A stretch of DNA of 64,000 nt, from NCBI GenBank assembly GCA_010645155.1, contig CM021319.1, forward strand, positions 8,727,330 through 8,791,329, read 5' to 3'. Below the pieces are notes generated by a model. That model did not search any database and was not told the origin of the DNA. It was given only the letters and a program-made list of their open reading frames with translations. Source of the stretch: Tigriopus japonicus. Lineage: Eukaryota; Arthropoda; Copepoda; Harpacticoida; Harpacticidae. The position numbers were made by a program, and so were the translations under genes. Below are positions 34,619-46,391 of the stretch, in pieces; the first letter of the stretch is position 1; each line of letters starts with the position of its first letter.

Positions 34619-36090
34619 CAGGGTTACTAGGTCTTCGACGGCTCTTATCGCCAGATTTGCCACCGAAATTCGCAAGGATTCGCCACCTCATTTGAAAAAT
34701 CGCCAGATTTTCGCCAGATTTCTTTTTACTAACAACCTTACGTACATAAATAGTCAATCATGCTGAAGTAATCATCAAGGAATACCTCAAATGGTCAATT
34801 CTTCAGTTTTGTTCTTCAACTTTTATTTCAACTTTTATCTTTTGATACACATTTCATGACAAAAGTTCTCGAAGAAAAACGGATTGCCACCATTTTGACT
34901 TTCCTTCATAAATTTTCATTTGTAGCACTTAGAACGCGTTTTAGTTTGTAATTTGTGAACAAAATTGAAATTTTATTGATGCCAAGTAACAAAATCTTTC
35001 GGACTCTTTTCTGAAATGCGATGAAACTTATAACTCTTTAAAAGCAATGTTGATGGTATTATCATCACGTGAACGAAATCTGACCAATTGCCATTAAAAA
35101 TCCCAAAATGTGACGTGATCACTCAAATAGTAAAAAACACATTTTTATATCAACGACTTTGTTCATGCCCTGTAACCATAAAGAGGGCGTAACCAAAACC
35201 AAACGGGTGCAATCGCAAAATAATAGGATGAACATTTTATTTAGGATTTCAATTGGCCCTACCATTAGGAAAATCAAATTGGGAAATATTTAAAATCAGT
35301 TACACATGCATTTGCCAAAGCTTTTGACTTCATAAAGTCTCTTTTTCCCAAACTCGCTTGTTAAAAATTCTTGTATGCATTTTTTACCGATTTTAACTGG
35401 TACACAGAATGTCATTCCATGTAAAAGTAAAAAAAGAGAAAACCCGTGCGGGGAAAAGTCATGTCTGATAAAAGCATCGGTCTGTTAGGGAGTTGGAATT
35501 AGCTGCCCCATAAAGGGCATGCCCCATGTCCTGCCCGTAGGGCAGGTCACAGTTAGTGGATAACAAGTCGTCTAGATGAGACTTAAAAACTTATGATGGG
35601 TCGTCTAATGGATAGATTCGTCGCAAAGAGGGAGGAAGTACTGTAAGTTCTACATGAGAAGAGTGAAACAAAATTTTCATGTTTTTGGTAAAAGCACAAT
35701 CAAATCAAGAAACAATACTTTGGTCAAAGCTCTTCCATTTAGTGATTGTCATCTAAAATATTTAATCCTTGGTTTTCAGTCAGAATAAAAGTCAAAATCA
35801 TAAAGAGAGAATCAAAATTTGCCTGAGATATCGCCGAAAATGGGCGATTTTGCCATTTTTTTCGCCAAATTTTCCCGATTTCGCCTAATTTTTCGCCAAA
35901 TTTGCTCAATTCGCCAAATTTAGCGCCAGAAATACAAAAATCGCCAGATTTATCGCCAGTGATATCAATATCGCCAGATTTATCGCCAGATCAGCTGATT
36001 TCGCCAGATCAATTTTTCTATCGCCAGACACGTTTCAAAATCGCCAGATTCGTGAAATCTGGCGATAGAAATCGCCAGTTGGCAACCCTG
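34619..36090. mobile_element. 1.47-kb hAT-type element with CGCCAGA arrays
   Basis: Ends CAGGGTTACTAGG and, inverted, CAGGGTTGCCAACTGG are flanked by the perfect 8-bp repeat TCCATGAC (34611-34618 and 36091-36098). Both ends carry clusters of the word TCGCCAGATTT: about three on the left (34648-34720) and about ten, partly degraded and partly inverted, on the right (35830-36080). The middle kilobase is AT-rich without a transposase. Such subterminal arrays are where hAT transposases bind. Confidence 0.92.
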
Positions 36091-36162
36091 TCCATGACTC
36101 ATTTAGTCTAACATTGGGGTTTTGTTGAGAACCTTGCACTTTTTTCAATATTTCCTCAATCA

Positions 36163-36626
36163 TGTGTAGCAAGAAGCACTGGAATCATGGAGTGGGAGGC
36201 TAGCAATGAGAATTATGATTTCCAATAGAAACAAGTCAATAACGCTCTTCTGCAAATGAGACCTTTCTTTCGTCGAGGAGACTACGTACTTCAATTTTCA
36301 GCTCAATCGACCGTCGGAGTCAAAAGTTATGCACTCTCAAAGCTCAGTGTAAATCCAACCGAGAATGAATGAACTTGCCCTTTTGTGGTAATCATTTTAC
36401 CACAACAGGGCGAGTTCAAACGTTCTATGCTCTTTTCAGTACATAAGCTTGAGAAGGCATAACTTTTCACTCCGGCATTCGATTGGGATGAAATTTGAAA
36501 TACGTGTTCTTCTCAATGCAAGCCAGGTCTCGTTTACAGAAGAACGCAAATGGTTCGTTTCTACTGGAAATCATAATTCTCATTTCTAGCCTCCCACTCC
36601 ATGATTTCCCTGCTTCTTGTGTGTAG
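36163..36626. repeat. 460-bp fold-back (near-palindrome)
   Basis: Two arms of about 220 bp face each other around a centre at 36394, where TTGTGGTAA (36383-36391) pairs with TTACCACAA (36397-36405). The outer ends read TGTGTAGCAAGAAGC and, inverted, ACACACAAGAAGC. The inner block GGAGTGGGAGGCTAG is identical in both arms. Arms are perhaps 75-85% matched by eye. It starts 65 bp after the hAT element. No coding sense; probably a fold-back or long-TIR MITE. Confidence 0.85.
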
Positions 36627-37804
36627 TAAAGGGGTGACCACATAATAAGTCGTCAATGTGCAAAATATTTTGCTTACTTCTTTCGCTAATTCCCTCTTTT
36701 TCGAAATGTGATTTCATGTTAAAGCCTGAAATTTCACGATCTGAAAGGGTAAAAGAGAAATATAAAGCCAAAGATTGTGATCTTGCTTTGACAAAGCTGT
36801 GAATGAGGAAATGTCCCCTCCCGATTAACATCCATGACAATTCTTGACATTTGTTTTGCAAAAAATATTTTTTTTTAGCTTTTATCTAAAATTTAGCTAC
36901 ATAAATTACGTAAGAGGGTTCTTCTAAATTTTTGAATCAGGAATGCCCGACATTGAATGACAAGATGGCCATAGGAGATCGGTTCCTGGGGCAACTAAAC
37001 CTAAAAACAAATAGGCTTCCAATTTCTCCATTTGATTTTATTTTACTTTGCAATACTTCTCAACATAAATAAACCATGCCGTTGCTCTTAAATGCAACAC
37101 TTTTCAAAAATCCGACCCTTGAAAACTGAGACATTTTTTGGCAAGCTTAGACTGCAGCAGGTCTGTTAAATGATATGGTAATCGCTCCCTTTCAAAATCA
37201 AAATCTGCCCTTTCTCTTCAATTCGATAGAAAACAAATCTGAAGAAAATATCCATCTTCAAAAGCTAAATATTGATTGAGGAATGTGTTTTACATTCATA
37301 TGTGTTGTACTTTTCATGCACTTTTTACCGGCATTTAGATCGATTGATCATGCCTAGGTTATAGTGTTGCTTAGATTGCTCCATCGTTTCAGGAATCTTT
37401 AAATAAAACTGCACTCTCTTTCCAGTGGAGGCTACACTTTTGATATCTCAGCTTTGCGATTTCTAGGTTTTTATGAGGAAAATGTTATCGAGCCAAGCAA
37501 AGATATACAAAATTGCCACATCATTGGAACTGGGTTATTTTATTTTTTCAATAATGGCATGTTTATCCTTTTGATAATAATATGTGTATCACAGTGAACT
37601 AGAGATAGAATCGTTTCAACAATCTCATGAGCTAAGGAAAGAGCCGATTTGAGATATCGACATTTCAAAACCTAGTTCTGTATCACTGTTTTCTTTCTCA
37701 AACCAATTCAGTCACCCTGGACGAACAATCCAAACAAGTCCAATCCAACGTGTCGAGGAAACGGTAGGACCAAATCAGGTGTCAAAAACATACCAGTTTG
37801 ACCC
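36627..37804. other. Intergenic, no gene seen
   Basis: AT-rich, with no supported coding sequence. It contains the 3' flank of the minus-strand membrane-protein gene. Confidence 0.5.
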
Positions 37805-39385
37805 CTAAACATCAATTTGAACAGGCTGAGATAGACCTGGGGCCGTTTCAATGAGCGGCTGATCTGGATCTCCATTTGAATTGTCCTTTTGTCTCTTGGG
37901 TTCTATCAATTGGGAATGGCTCTTGTTGCCACAGTCGCTCAAGGTGACCATGCCGTTGGAACTGACCAGAGTGGCAGACGCCTCTATGGGAGGTGTGGCA
38001 TCAAACCTGGCCAAAGCTTCGGATCGCTCTGAAGGGCTCAGGATTGGGTTCTCCTGGTTCGCGGGTGGACTCTCTGGAAGGGCGATATAAAGAGGGACTG
38101 GGGTGTTAGACACCTGAGAAATGAGAAGAGCCTCGTCGTAAGTGGGTGGAGGGGTTTCGCCCCGACGACCTGAGCCAGGAGCCTTGGCTCTTCCATGGGT
38201 GGATGCCAGCCTAGCACCGTCAGGGGCATCTACAGCTATAAGAGAAAACGAGGTAAGGTACTCGTGAGGCTTCTTCAAGTAATATTTGCGTAAAGGGTGT
38301 TTGATCTTTGTGAGACCGCATTGCCATTTGTGAACCAAACAAACACCACTTTTGTGCTTTTTAAAACATCTGCTACGGTCTCACAGATGTCATTCTCCAT
38401 GTACAATAGTAGATGGAAGGTGTGCCTTAAATCTTCGTACGTTAAATTTGGTAAGTCAATTCTCATTAAGAGGATGAAAAGAAGGGCCAAATGACTAAGG
38501 GAAGCTGATTAATGTCTAAGCTGCAGTTTACCTCTACTTGAGCAAATTTCTTCGGGAGGAGATTCTTCGCCATATTGACTGTAGGGTGGGGGTTGATCGT
38601 CTCGATGAGGAATTATGTAGCGTAAAGGGCCATTGCGGCGTGAATTTCTAAATTGTCTGGAATTGAAATGTCAAATCAAATTTTGAACCATGTTCGCTAA
38701 GGTAGCAAAACAATCATTCTTGCATTACCTGTAGCACGAAGCTCTGTGGACCACTAGCAATGTGATCATGACACAGAATAGAAAGAGAACTAACATAGCA
38801 TCCTCAACAAATTTGATGTAATGAGGATGAAACCCGGCATGGACACGATTTCTCCGGCCGAACGTGTAATAATGATCCAAGAAATCACTCCCTGGGCGTA
38901 GCCCTAAAATACCGTTGGCCTCAATCAAGTAAATTTTGCACTTTTCTGGGTAATTGAGCATCTTACCGCCCCCGGTTCTGGGTTCAATTCCCATTCCATA
39001 AGGTAATTCGTCTACACCGACGCATTTGAGCTGAGTATTTGGTTTGTACTTCTCCCACTCAGGTGGAATTTGACCGTCGAAACCGAAAGCTTTTTCGCAT
39101 TGTGAGTTTGTTGGACAATCTAAATCGGACTCACATTCCCGTGTAACTGAAAGTTGGTTAACATTTCAATAGAAGCTCCCTCCAAAGGAGCGTAGAACAG
39201 GGTTGTGTAAATCGCGCAACCTATGTTTGATGCCAACTTACAAATGTTGAGGCATTTGATGTTACTTCCACTCGCAAGTTTGTAACCATATTCACAATCA
39301 CAAATGCCTTCTTGCATCGTCTTGTTGCGATGACAATATCGGTATGCTCCAATGCAATCTTCGTGGTTCAAGCAGAATCGGATTC
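37805..39385 (-). CDS. Single-pass membrane protein with PPxY tail, 5'-partial
   Basis: Rebuilt exons: 39385-39242, 39146-38729, 38656-38532, 38235-37805; introns of 95, 72 and 296 bp are GT-AG and phase-consistent (371 residues so far). The ectodomain has EB/EGF-like cysteine modules (CLNHEDC, CDCEYGYKL, then CESDLDC, NSQCEK). A membrane helix follows (VLFLFCVMITLLVV), then a basic stop-transfer and a Ser/Pro-rich tail. The tail carries two PPxY motifs, PPPYSQYGEE (third exon) and PPPTYDEALL (fourth exon), which bind WW domains of NEDD4-family ligases; DEALL also resembles an acidic dileucine sorting signal. The 3' splice site before GIRFC needs an upstream exon ending in phase 1, which I could not place, so the signal peptide is missing. 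I do not recognise a named orthologue. Confidence 0.72.
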
Positions 39386-40135
39386 CTGGAAGAACAAGTA
39401 TTTGCAAGATCAGTATTAAGCTGACATCATCTCCTTTGGCAGGAATGCATATCGTTAAGACGGTTTTATCGATGTGAATGTCACTTCCTGATGGCTCCCA
39501 ACTCCCAACATTTCGAGCACGGTGTGGATCAACTGACCTCTTCTGTTCCAAGATGAGTTCTACTGTACGTAGTATTAAACCCATATGGCACACCCGGTAG
39601 TTGACCTATTTGGCTAGAAAGTTTCGCTCGAGATGAGGACGATGTTATCAAAGTGTGTCCCGTGTCCGTTCCTACTTTCCTTCCATTGCTTTAGTAACGA
39701 AGTTCCCTCCAAAATCCCATCATTGGCAGAGGATGAATGTTTTGAATAGGGGTGCTAAGTCTACTCGTTTGTTGGAACATTCAGAACGTTCCTTGAAGGG
39801 CTCTGGAACCAGGGTTTATTTATCTAATCATGTTACGACTGATGCAGAATTATTCTATTCTAGAACTGGAAGGAATCGACGAATTCGTGGGAGAATTAAA
39901 TCTAAGCTACGGATTAAGTGCACCTTGATCTTTCAATACCCATATCATTTTGCTTGAGAAGCTTTAAATCAATGCGGGAATAATGCTACATGAACCTGAT
40001 CAAACCTTTAAGGTACACGAAAATCAATTATGTAACAAGATATTGAGAATGATAAATAGTTCTTCTGGGAAGGTCTTACATATTTAATATGTTGAAAGAG
40101 AAACCCTTTTCAAAAATAATGTAGAACTTATCATG
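39386..40135. other. Upstream region of the membrane-protein gene
   Basis: Missing 5' exon(s) of the gene at 37805-39385 may lie here. GAAGAG|GTCAGT near 39538 is a possible 5' splice site, but I could not connect it in frame. The open frame at 39655-39957 (+) has no recognisable domain. Confidence 0.35.
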
Positions 40136-41111
40136 GTTTTTCGTCACCAAAATATTCACCTCAATGTCAAAAAGTCAACTTCTGTGTGTTAGGAACTCAA
40201 TTTAAGTTGCTTTGTTAGTGACAACCGCCAAGAAGGGATGACTTTCTTTGGAGCCTTTATGAATTGGAAACCACTTTTGTTGTTTTTTGTTAAACCGACT
40301 GTAATTCTTCAGACTTCAGTGAAGCTCAAAGAAAACAAGACGGGCTGGGAAGTTTTTTTAGCCGAGAAACCATCAAAGGAAGGTAGTCATGTTTTTGAAA
40401 ATACCATGAGATTGGTATTTGTATCGAGTTTTCATTTGTGTTCTTTGTCTTTTTGCTGACTTCGCCGATAAAAGGCTACTTTTCTTCGACAAGCTCAAGC
40501 CCATGAAGAGCCTAGGCTCCAATTGAATCTTCCAAGGTCAGAAGAGAGAACGCTAATCAACGAAGGAGATGTCAGGTTAAGTTCTACAACCAATTAGCCG
40601 TACGACATCCATTCGTTAGTCATGTTTTTCGTCACCAAAATATTCACCTCAATGTCAAAAAGTCAACTTCTGTGTGTTAGGAACTCAATTTAAGTTGCTT
40701 TGTTAGTGACAACCGCCAAGAAGGGATGACTTTCTTTGGAGCCTTTATGAATTGGAAACCACTTTTGTTGTTTTTTGTTAAACCGACTGTAATTCTTCAG
40801 ACTTCAGTGAAGCTCAAAGAAAACAAGACGGGCTGGGAAGTTTTTTTAGCCGAGAAACCATCAAAGGAAGGTAGTCATGTTTTTGAAAATACCATGAGAT
40901 TGGTGTTTGTATCGAGTTTTCATTTGTGTTCTTTGTCTTTTTGCTGACTTCGCCGATAAAAGGCTACTTTTCTTCGACGAGCTCAAGCCCATGAAGAGCC
41001 TAGGCTCCAATTGAATCTTCCAAGGTCAGAAGAGAGGACGCTAATCAACGAAGGAGATGTCAGGTTAAGTTCTACAACCAATTAGCCGTACGACATCCAT
41101 TCGTTAGTCAG
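40136..41111 (+). repeat. Two-copy tandem duplication, 488-bp unit
   Basis: 40136-40623 and 40624-41111 are adjacent head-to-tail copies. By eye they differ at three places only, all A in copy 1 and G in copy 2: 40417/40905, 40491/40979 and 40549/41037. Each carries the same 73-codon open frame (40238-40459 and 40726-40947). The one difference inside it is synonymous (GTA/GTG). The frame has no recognisable domain and may be chance. Confidence 0.95.
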
Positions 41112-44100
41112 AACCAATAAGGCAGGCCAGCCAATAATTGCTTCGTCTTACCTCTGACAGGGTTGGCCTCAACCAGAAAGACCAATTCCCCAAAGACTTT
41201 GAGGAGTACGACAATTGGCACCAAGGCACCTCCGTCCCTCAAAAAGGCCACCATTCTCCTGACGGCCCAACCTCGCGTCCTGATGTGGGTATTTTTTCAC
41301 ATTTAAAATGCACCTTTTCACATTTTGTCAGCTCAAAACTTGTGGACAACGGGAAAAAACTTGGTAAATCTTGATACGTTTTTCACTCTGTCAGCCTCTC
41401 TCTGTCTTGGTTGGCAGTGGCCTTTTGGTGATTTTCTATCATAGCCTTGATCTCCTGCTGAACTACGTAGAGAGTCAGAGAACGTAGCTAGCGAGAAGGT
41501 TCACTTGGTAGTTGGTACTGGCGAGGCCAGAACCATTGGAAACGCTGGTTTAGAAAGACAGAGAACCAAAAGAGGGTGGCCGTTATTGCTATACAAGAGA
41601 CTTCGCAATAACAAGTCCTTCTCGATGTACGAGTGAAGTGCATACGAGTAGAAGACTGCAGTAATGGTGTGGGGTGGTGGACTTTCCAATAGACTACTGC
41701 TCAAAGAGTACAGCTAGGTGAGCAAAAGAAGCGAGGGAACGAGCAAAGGCCACCTTGACTAGGATCGAGAATGAGAGAGTGAGTGGAACAAGGAAGAAGA
41801 AAAAGCGCACTTGAAGGCTAGCAAGAAAGTCTAGTGTTCTTGTCTCCTCGTTTCTCCTTCGCCTTTCTCTTCATCAACTGACTGGGATAGCCGTGGCCTT
41901 CAGTGGCCTTTTGGTATTGATGTCACAGTGTTGCCGCACACAAATTACCACGCTGTCTGTTCACCTTTGCATCCTTCGCAAACTTTTAATTTCCCATCTT
42001 CACTGTTTTCAAACGGTTCGTAAGTCAATCCCTCTTTTAAGCCAAAGACAAGACAGTAATGAAGCACTACGTTTGGTCCATTAATCTATCTTTGAAGATT
42101 GGAACAGGCAACCCTGACATCCGTTCGGGATTACATAAAGACCAGGATGAGCCGGGAACGAAGCATTCTCAGCCGTGAGAGGGTCCATTTTGCCCTTTAC
42201 AATCAGGATGTCAAAACAAGAGCGAAGGAGGTTGGGTTCCATCTAGTGGGAACATGCATTCCCGCCCTTTTCTTTTACATCCAAAAGCATGCAAGGAAAG
42301 GCTGCAGACAACTGGGAAAGTTCATCTTACAGTGAAGGCAGGTACAAACTAAGGCGTTGTACAGTGAGGTGAAGTCATGTCACTCGCTCTTATGAACAAC
42401 GTTTTGAGCCTTTGAGCGAAAGCCAAAGGCCACGAATGGCTAAAACAAAGGCTGGATCGATGGGGACGTGGGCAGGTTTGGTTCTTTGAAGGAGAGGGTA
42501 AGCCCGATTGACGAGGCTGCAATTACGATTGTAATAATATGTACTTTGTGACAAGAAGAAGACTTCTTTGTAAGTAGAAAAAACCTAGATTACGTTCAGA
42601 CTTCATGGGAAAACAAATTTGCATGTTTCTCCACAACCAAGAAAAGGATGTTCGTAGGAGTGGGAGGCATGTGTATCTAATGTTAGACCTTAAATAATAT
42701 TGATTTCTTTCCGCTGTATTCCCATGACTAAACGTAACCTTGACCTCTCTTCTTTTTGATCTGATAGTTCCCATAATTTAAAAATTGTTTCGCTCAAATT
42801 CAGGGAAAATACCCAAGATATGTCTGATTGACTTCATATAAAAAAAAAATTCTTAAAATTTGTGAATTGTATTCAAGGTAAAACAAACTACTTTTTCTGT
42901 TATCTTTTTTTGGGAACAACTATTGCATCATTGTCCCAGTATGCAGAGCACGTTCCTCTTTTTTTAAAACATCTTCAGCGTTGTCTTTGAGGCAAAGAGT
43001 AGACCAAAATATTTTGGATTTAAAAAGCCAAAAGCAGCAATGTTTTCGACCCAAAAAGCCAGTACCAAATTAATTTGACAAAAACTTTGACAAAAAAATT
43101 GACAACATAATTTAAAAAAAGGAGCCTATGGATGTAGATATTTATATTTATTTTTTTCACTTTGTCGGGGTTATAAAAAATTGGCCTCAAGAGAGTAAAC
43201 TCTTAAGACTATCCTAAATATTGCAGTTTTCGAATGATTTTGTTTTAATTTTTTTTTTGGATTTTTGGGTGCAAGGGTCGGAGGGTTGCCGGCCGGCCAG
43301 CGAATTCACAAATCACAATCCTGTTTTTCTGGATGGCATTCTCACGTCTGGTATCAGAAGGATTCTTCAATTGTTGGTGTGAATTAGCGTCTAAAAGTTT
43401 CTTTGAGAAATGTCGGGGAGGAGAATCGAACCTGAGACCTCTCTCACCACAAAAAACTGCGCTAACCACAAAATTATATCTCGTCGTATTTACGGTGGAA
43501 GTATTTTTGAATCGTATTTGTTTTAGCATTTCCTTATTGAAGCCCTTGGGTATGGGTGAAATCATGGCATCGATGAGATACTTTTACGGTAGGAAGAATG
43601 CCTTGCAGTTAGCCCTCAAGGTGAAAAGGGCAGAATTTTGGGTTGGAATGACTTTTTTAGAATCCCAGCATGTCTCACGGTTAAGGATTGACAAAAAAAA
43701 AGAAGTCTATGAGACTCAATCAAATTTGAAACGGATATGGTATATGTGCTTAAAACGCCAAAGTTTACACTTGGCCAGAGTAACTTATCTTGAAGTGAAT
43801 TAGTCAAAGCTTAAAACCCTAACGCTTTTTTCTATTCAAAGACGCATCGCTTGCAATATATGTTTGGCAACCAATGAATTTGATTACGATCCCTTTGCCA
43901 TAAGATGTCGAAAAGATCTTTGGGTGGTTAGATGTCATGCAGCTCTAATAGACCAATGAAATCAATCGTTTGTTTGTATAAACCTATCATGTGCGCCATC
44001 GATGCGAGGAAAAGAGTCCTTAAAATACGCAAAGGAAAATAATGCATTTTTTTGCCATTATTGTGTGCCGTGAATATTGTTCTTGAGTGGCACCAAAATC

Positions 44101-45037
44101 GTAATGTAAAAAGGTAGGTGAAAATGACATACTGGATTGGTTTGATGAAAAGAAAGTTTCGTATTGAGAGCAAATTGAGCTCCGCCATAAAGAGATAACT
44201 CCTCTCTTATCACAAGATGTGAAGAAAAATGATCTTGCGCCATCAGAGCGATGGAAAGGACTCATTATGACGCAGCATTTCAATCTACTGTAGATTGCCA
44301 TTTGAGAAAAATTACAAAGAAATCAAAGTGATATGAAACAATGGAATCATGTCTTGAATTCTTCAATTGACATTCCACTCACACTATTTCCATTTATGGA
44401 TGAATCCGGAAGGAAACAGACTCAGTGGTTGGAGGAGGCGAGAGAAGAGATTTAATCTGATCGTCAAGCCTGTCTAGCTCTGATTGACTGAGCTTGTCCG
44501 TAACACAATTTGGTACGAACCGACAATAGGGGAGTCGAATTTGTATGCAGCTCCCACCACGGCAATGACAAGTTCATTTCTTGTCCGTTTTCTAGCTTTG
44601 CTGCGGCGCACTCTTTATGAAAATACGTCACCTTGAAATTGATGCAAGTTTCCGTTGACGACCAACTGTACATTGTAAATTACTGGACCACTGTTATAAT
44701 AAGATTAATGGGTCACGGTGGATGGTTTGTCGATGTAAATTAAGGTTCATTGGTGCACTTCCGAAATGGAGCATGGCATTAGAAATGAGGAGAAATATAT
44801 TGCAAAATAATAATTCAAGAAAAATAAAATGTGATATGAGAGTTATTTGGTCAGCGAATAGTGTCATAACCCTTTTGATGTCAATGATAAGGAAGTACCA
44901 CGTGTGAGTTTCGTTTCGTGCATTTTTTGGGTTCGGCTTTGGATCAAACTTTGCTTCAGGTAAAAAAATCAAACTCTAATTTGTTCGTTTTCGGCCAATA
45001 TTGAATACGTTTGTGGATAATAATAAAATATGATTGT
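41112..45037. other. Long gene-poor stretch
   Basis: No supported coding gene. 41700-41860 is purine-rich (GAGAGAATGAGAGAGTGAG-like). A tRNA-like relic is at 43410-43478. Several open frames of 60-156 codons overlap each other on both strands and lack motifs. Confidence 0.5.
43410..43478 (-). repeat. tRNA-derived relic (A and B boxes)
   Basis: On the minus strand GTGGTTAGCGCAG (A box-like) precedes GGTTCGATTCTCC (B box) by about 24 bases, ending in CCCCGACA. The T stem does not pair and no acceptor stem forms, so this is not a working tRNA gene. A SINE head or tRNA pseudogene is likely. Confidence 0.45.
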
Positions 45038-46391
45038 TAGAGCGGCCAGAAATATTTAATTTTGAAGGTCAAATATTTGAATACAATTTAAACAGACAAC
45101 ATCAAAATATTTAAGAAAGTATTTAAATCACACCCTACTATTTAAAATAATACTTAAAAACTAAACTGATTTTGTGGGATGTTTTTCGGTATTTTTTCAA
45201 AATTTTCGTTAAAGTTGTAATCTTTGTATGAGATGAAGATTTTGCAATAACGTTGATAATAGGATGGTTTTAAAGCCCAACACCAAAAATTGAAAATGAG
45301 TTCTTCTTGAGAGTCCCTGTACGTAATGCATTTTTTTTTTTGTAAATGTCTTGGTGTCCAATAAGTGCTTGGTAAATCATTCAACACCCAAATTTCAGTA
45401 TGTTTCTGGACGGAGCTGCAATTTTCTCAAAAAAGATTTCATATCTTTTAAAACCATCAAAATAAGATGCAAGGCATAGTTAACCAAAATTTAATTTTTT
45501 CGCGCAATTTCTTTAATTTGGAGTCATCAGTCTTAAAAAGATGCAAAAAGAGAATGAAATATAGACCTTCCACTTATTCCTAAGTTTGTGAGAACTTTTT
45601 TAAATTGATTTATTTTTAGCAAAAATGAGATTTCGGTGAGTTTCAAAGAATTTCCAGAAATCCCGAGCGTTCTTGAAACGATTCAATGAAAGAAACGATG
45701 GGTTTCTTTTAAAATTGAAATCAAATTCTCAAATACGAAGGATATCCAAACTCGAGGTAGACTGGGCCTGTAATTCGTTAAATTGCACGATTTTTTGATT
45801 TATGAAAAAAATCAAACTGAAGATTTATCTCTTGTGAGCAGATGTTATTTTACAAATTTTGTTTTTAGACAAACTTGCTCAAAGCTATGATTTAATTAGG
45901 CAAGGTATGTTGGTTGACCCCTGTATACATAGAAAATAAGCGTCGAGAGCGAGCAACATGATAAAAATGATGTATCTTTCAAAGCTAAGGTGTCTCAAAT
46001 CGAATTTTTTTTTCTGGACAAATGTTCACCAAATATAGAAATATAAGGATGAGCGACATCTTTACTTGACAAAATATTGGATTTTGACGAGTTCCTCGCT
46101 CTTAACATCCATTTTTTGAAACGTGGGGGGGTCACCCAACATACCATGTCTAATTAAATCATAGCTTCGAACAAGTTTGTCTGACAACAAAATATGTGAA
46201 ATATTATGTGCTCAGAAGAGTTAAATCTTTATTTCGATTTTTTTCATAAATCCGAAAATGGTGCAATTTAACGAATTACAGGCCCAGTCTACCTATAGTC
46301 TGGATACCCCACGTACTTAAAATTTGCTAAAAATGGCAAGATATTTGAACTAAATATTTATATATTTAATTGGATATTTTCGATCGCTCTA
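45038..46391. mobile_element. hAT-like element with degraded ends
   Basis: Inverted ends TAGAGCGGCCAGAAATATTTAATT and TAGAGCGATCGAAAATATCCAATT bound 1354 bp. Flanks ATGATTGT (45030-45037) and ATGATCTT (46392-46399) match at six of eight bases, as expected of an aged 8-bp duplication. The subterminal regions repeat ATATTT words. No transposase is seen. A large palindrome fills the right half (45740-46307). Confidence 0.65.
45740..46307. repeat. Large palindrome inside the hAT-like element
   Basis: About 180 bp from GGATATCCAAACTCGAGGTAG at 45740 recurs inverted, ending TCTGGATACCCC at 46310. Shared blocks include TAGACTGGGCCTGTAATTCG, GCTATGATTTAATTAG and GGTATGTTGG. Weaker matches (GAGCGA..CAACATG / GATGAGCGACATC) continue toward a centre near 46024. 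No coding sense. Confidence 0.8.

Noticed and set aside
43333..43803. 156-codon open frame on the plus strand
   Set aside because: It runs through the tRNA-like relic on the opposite strand and shows no protein motif.
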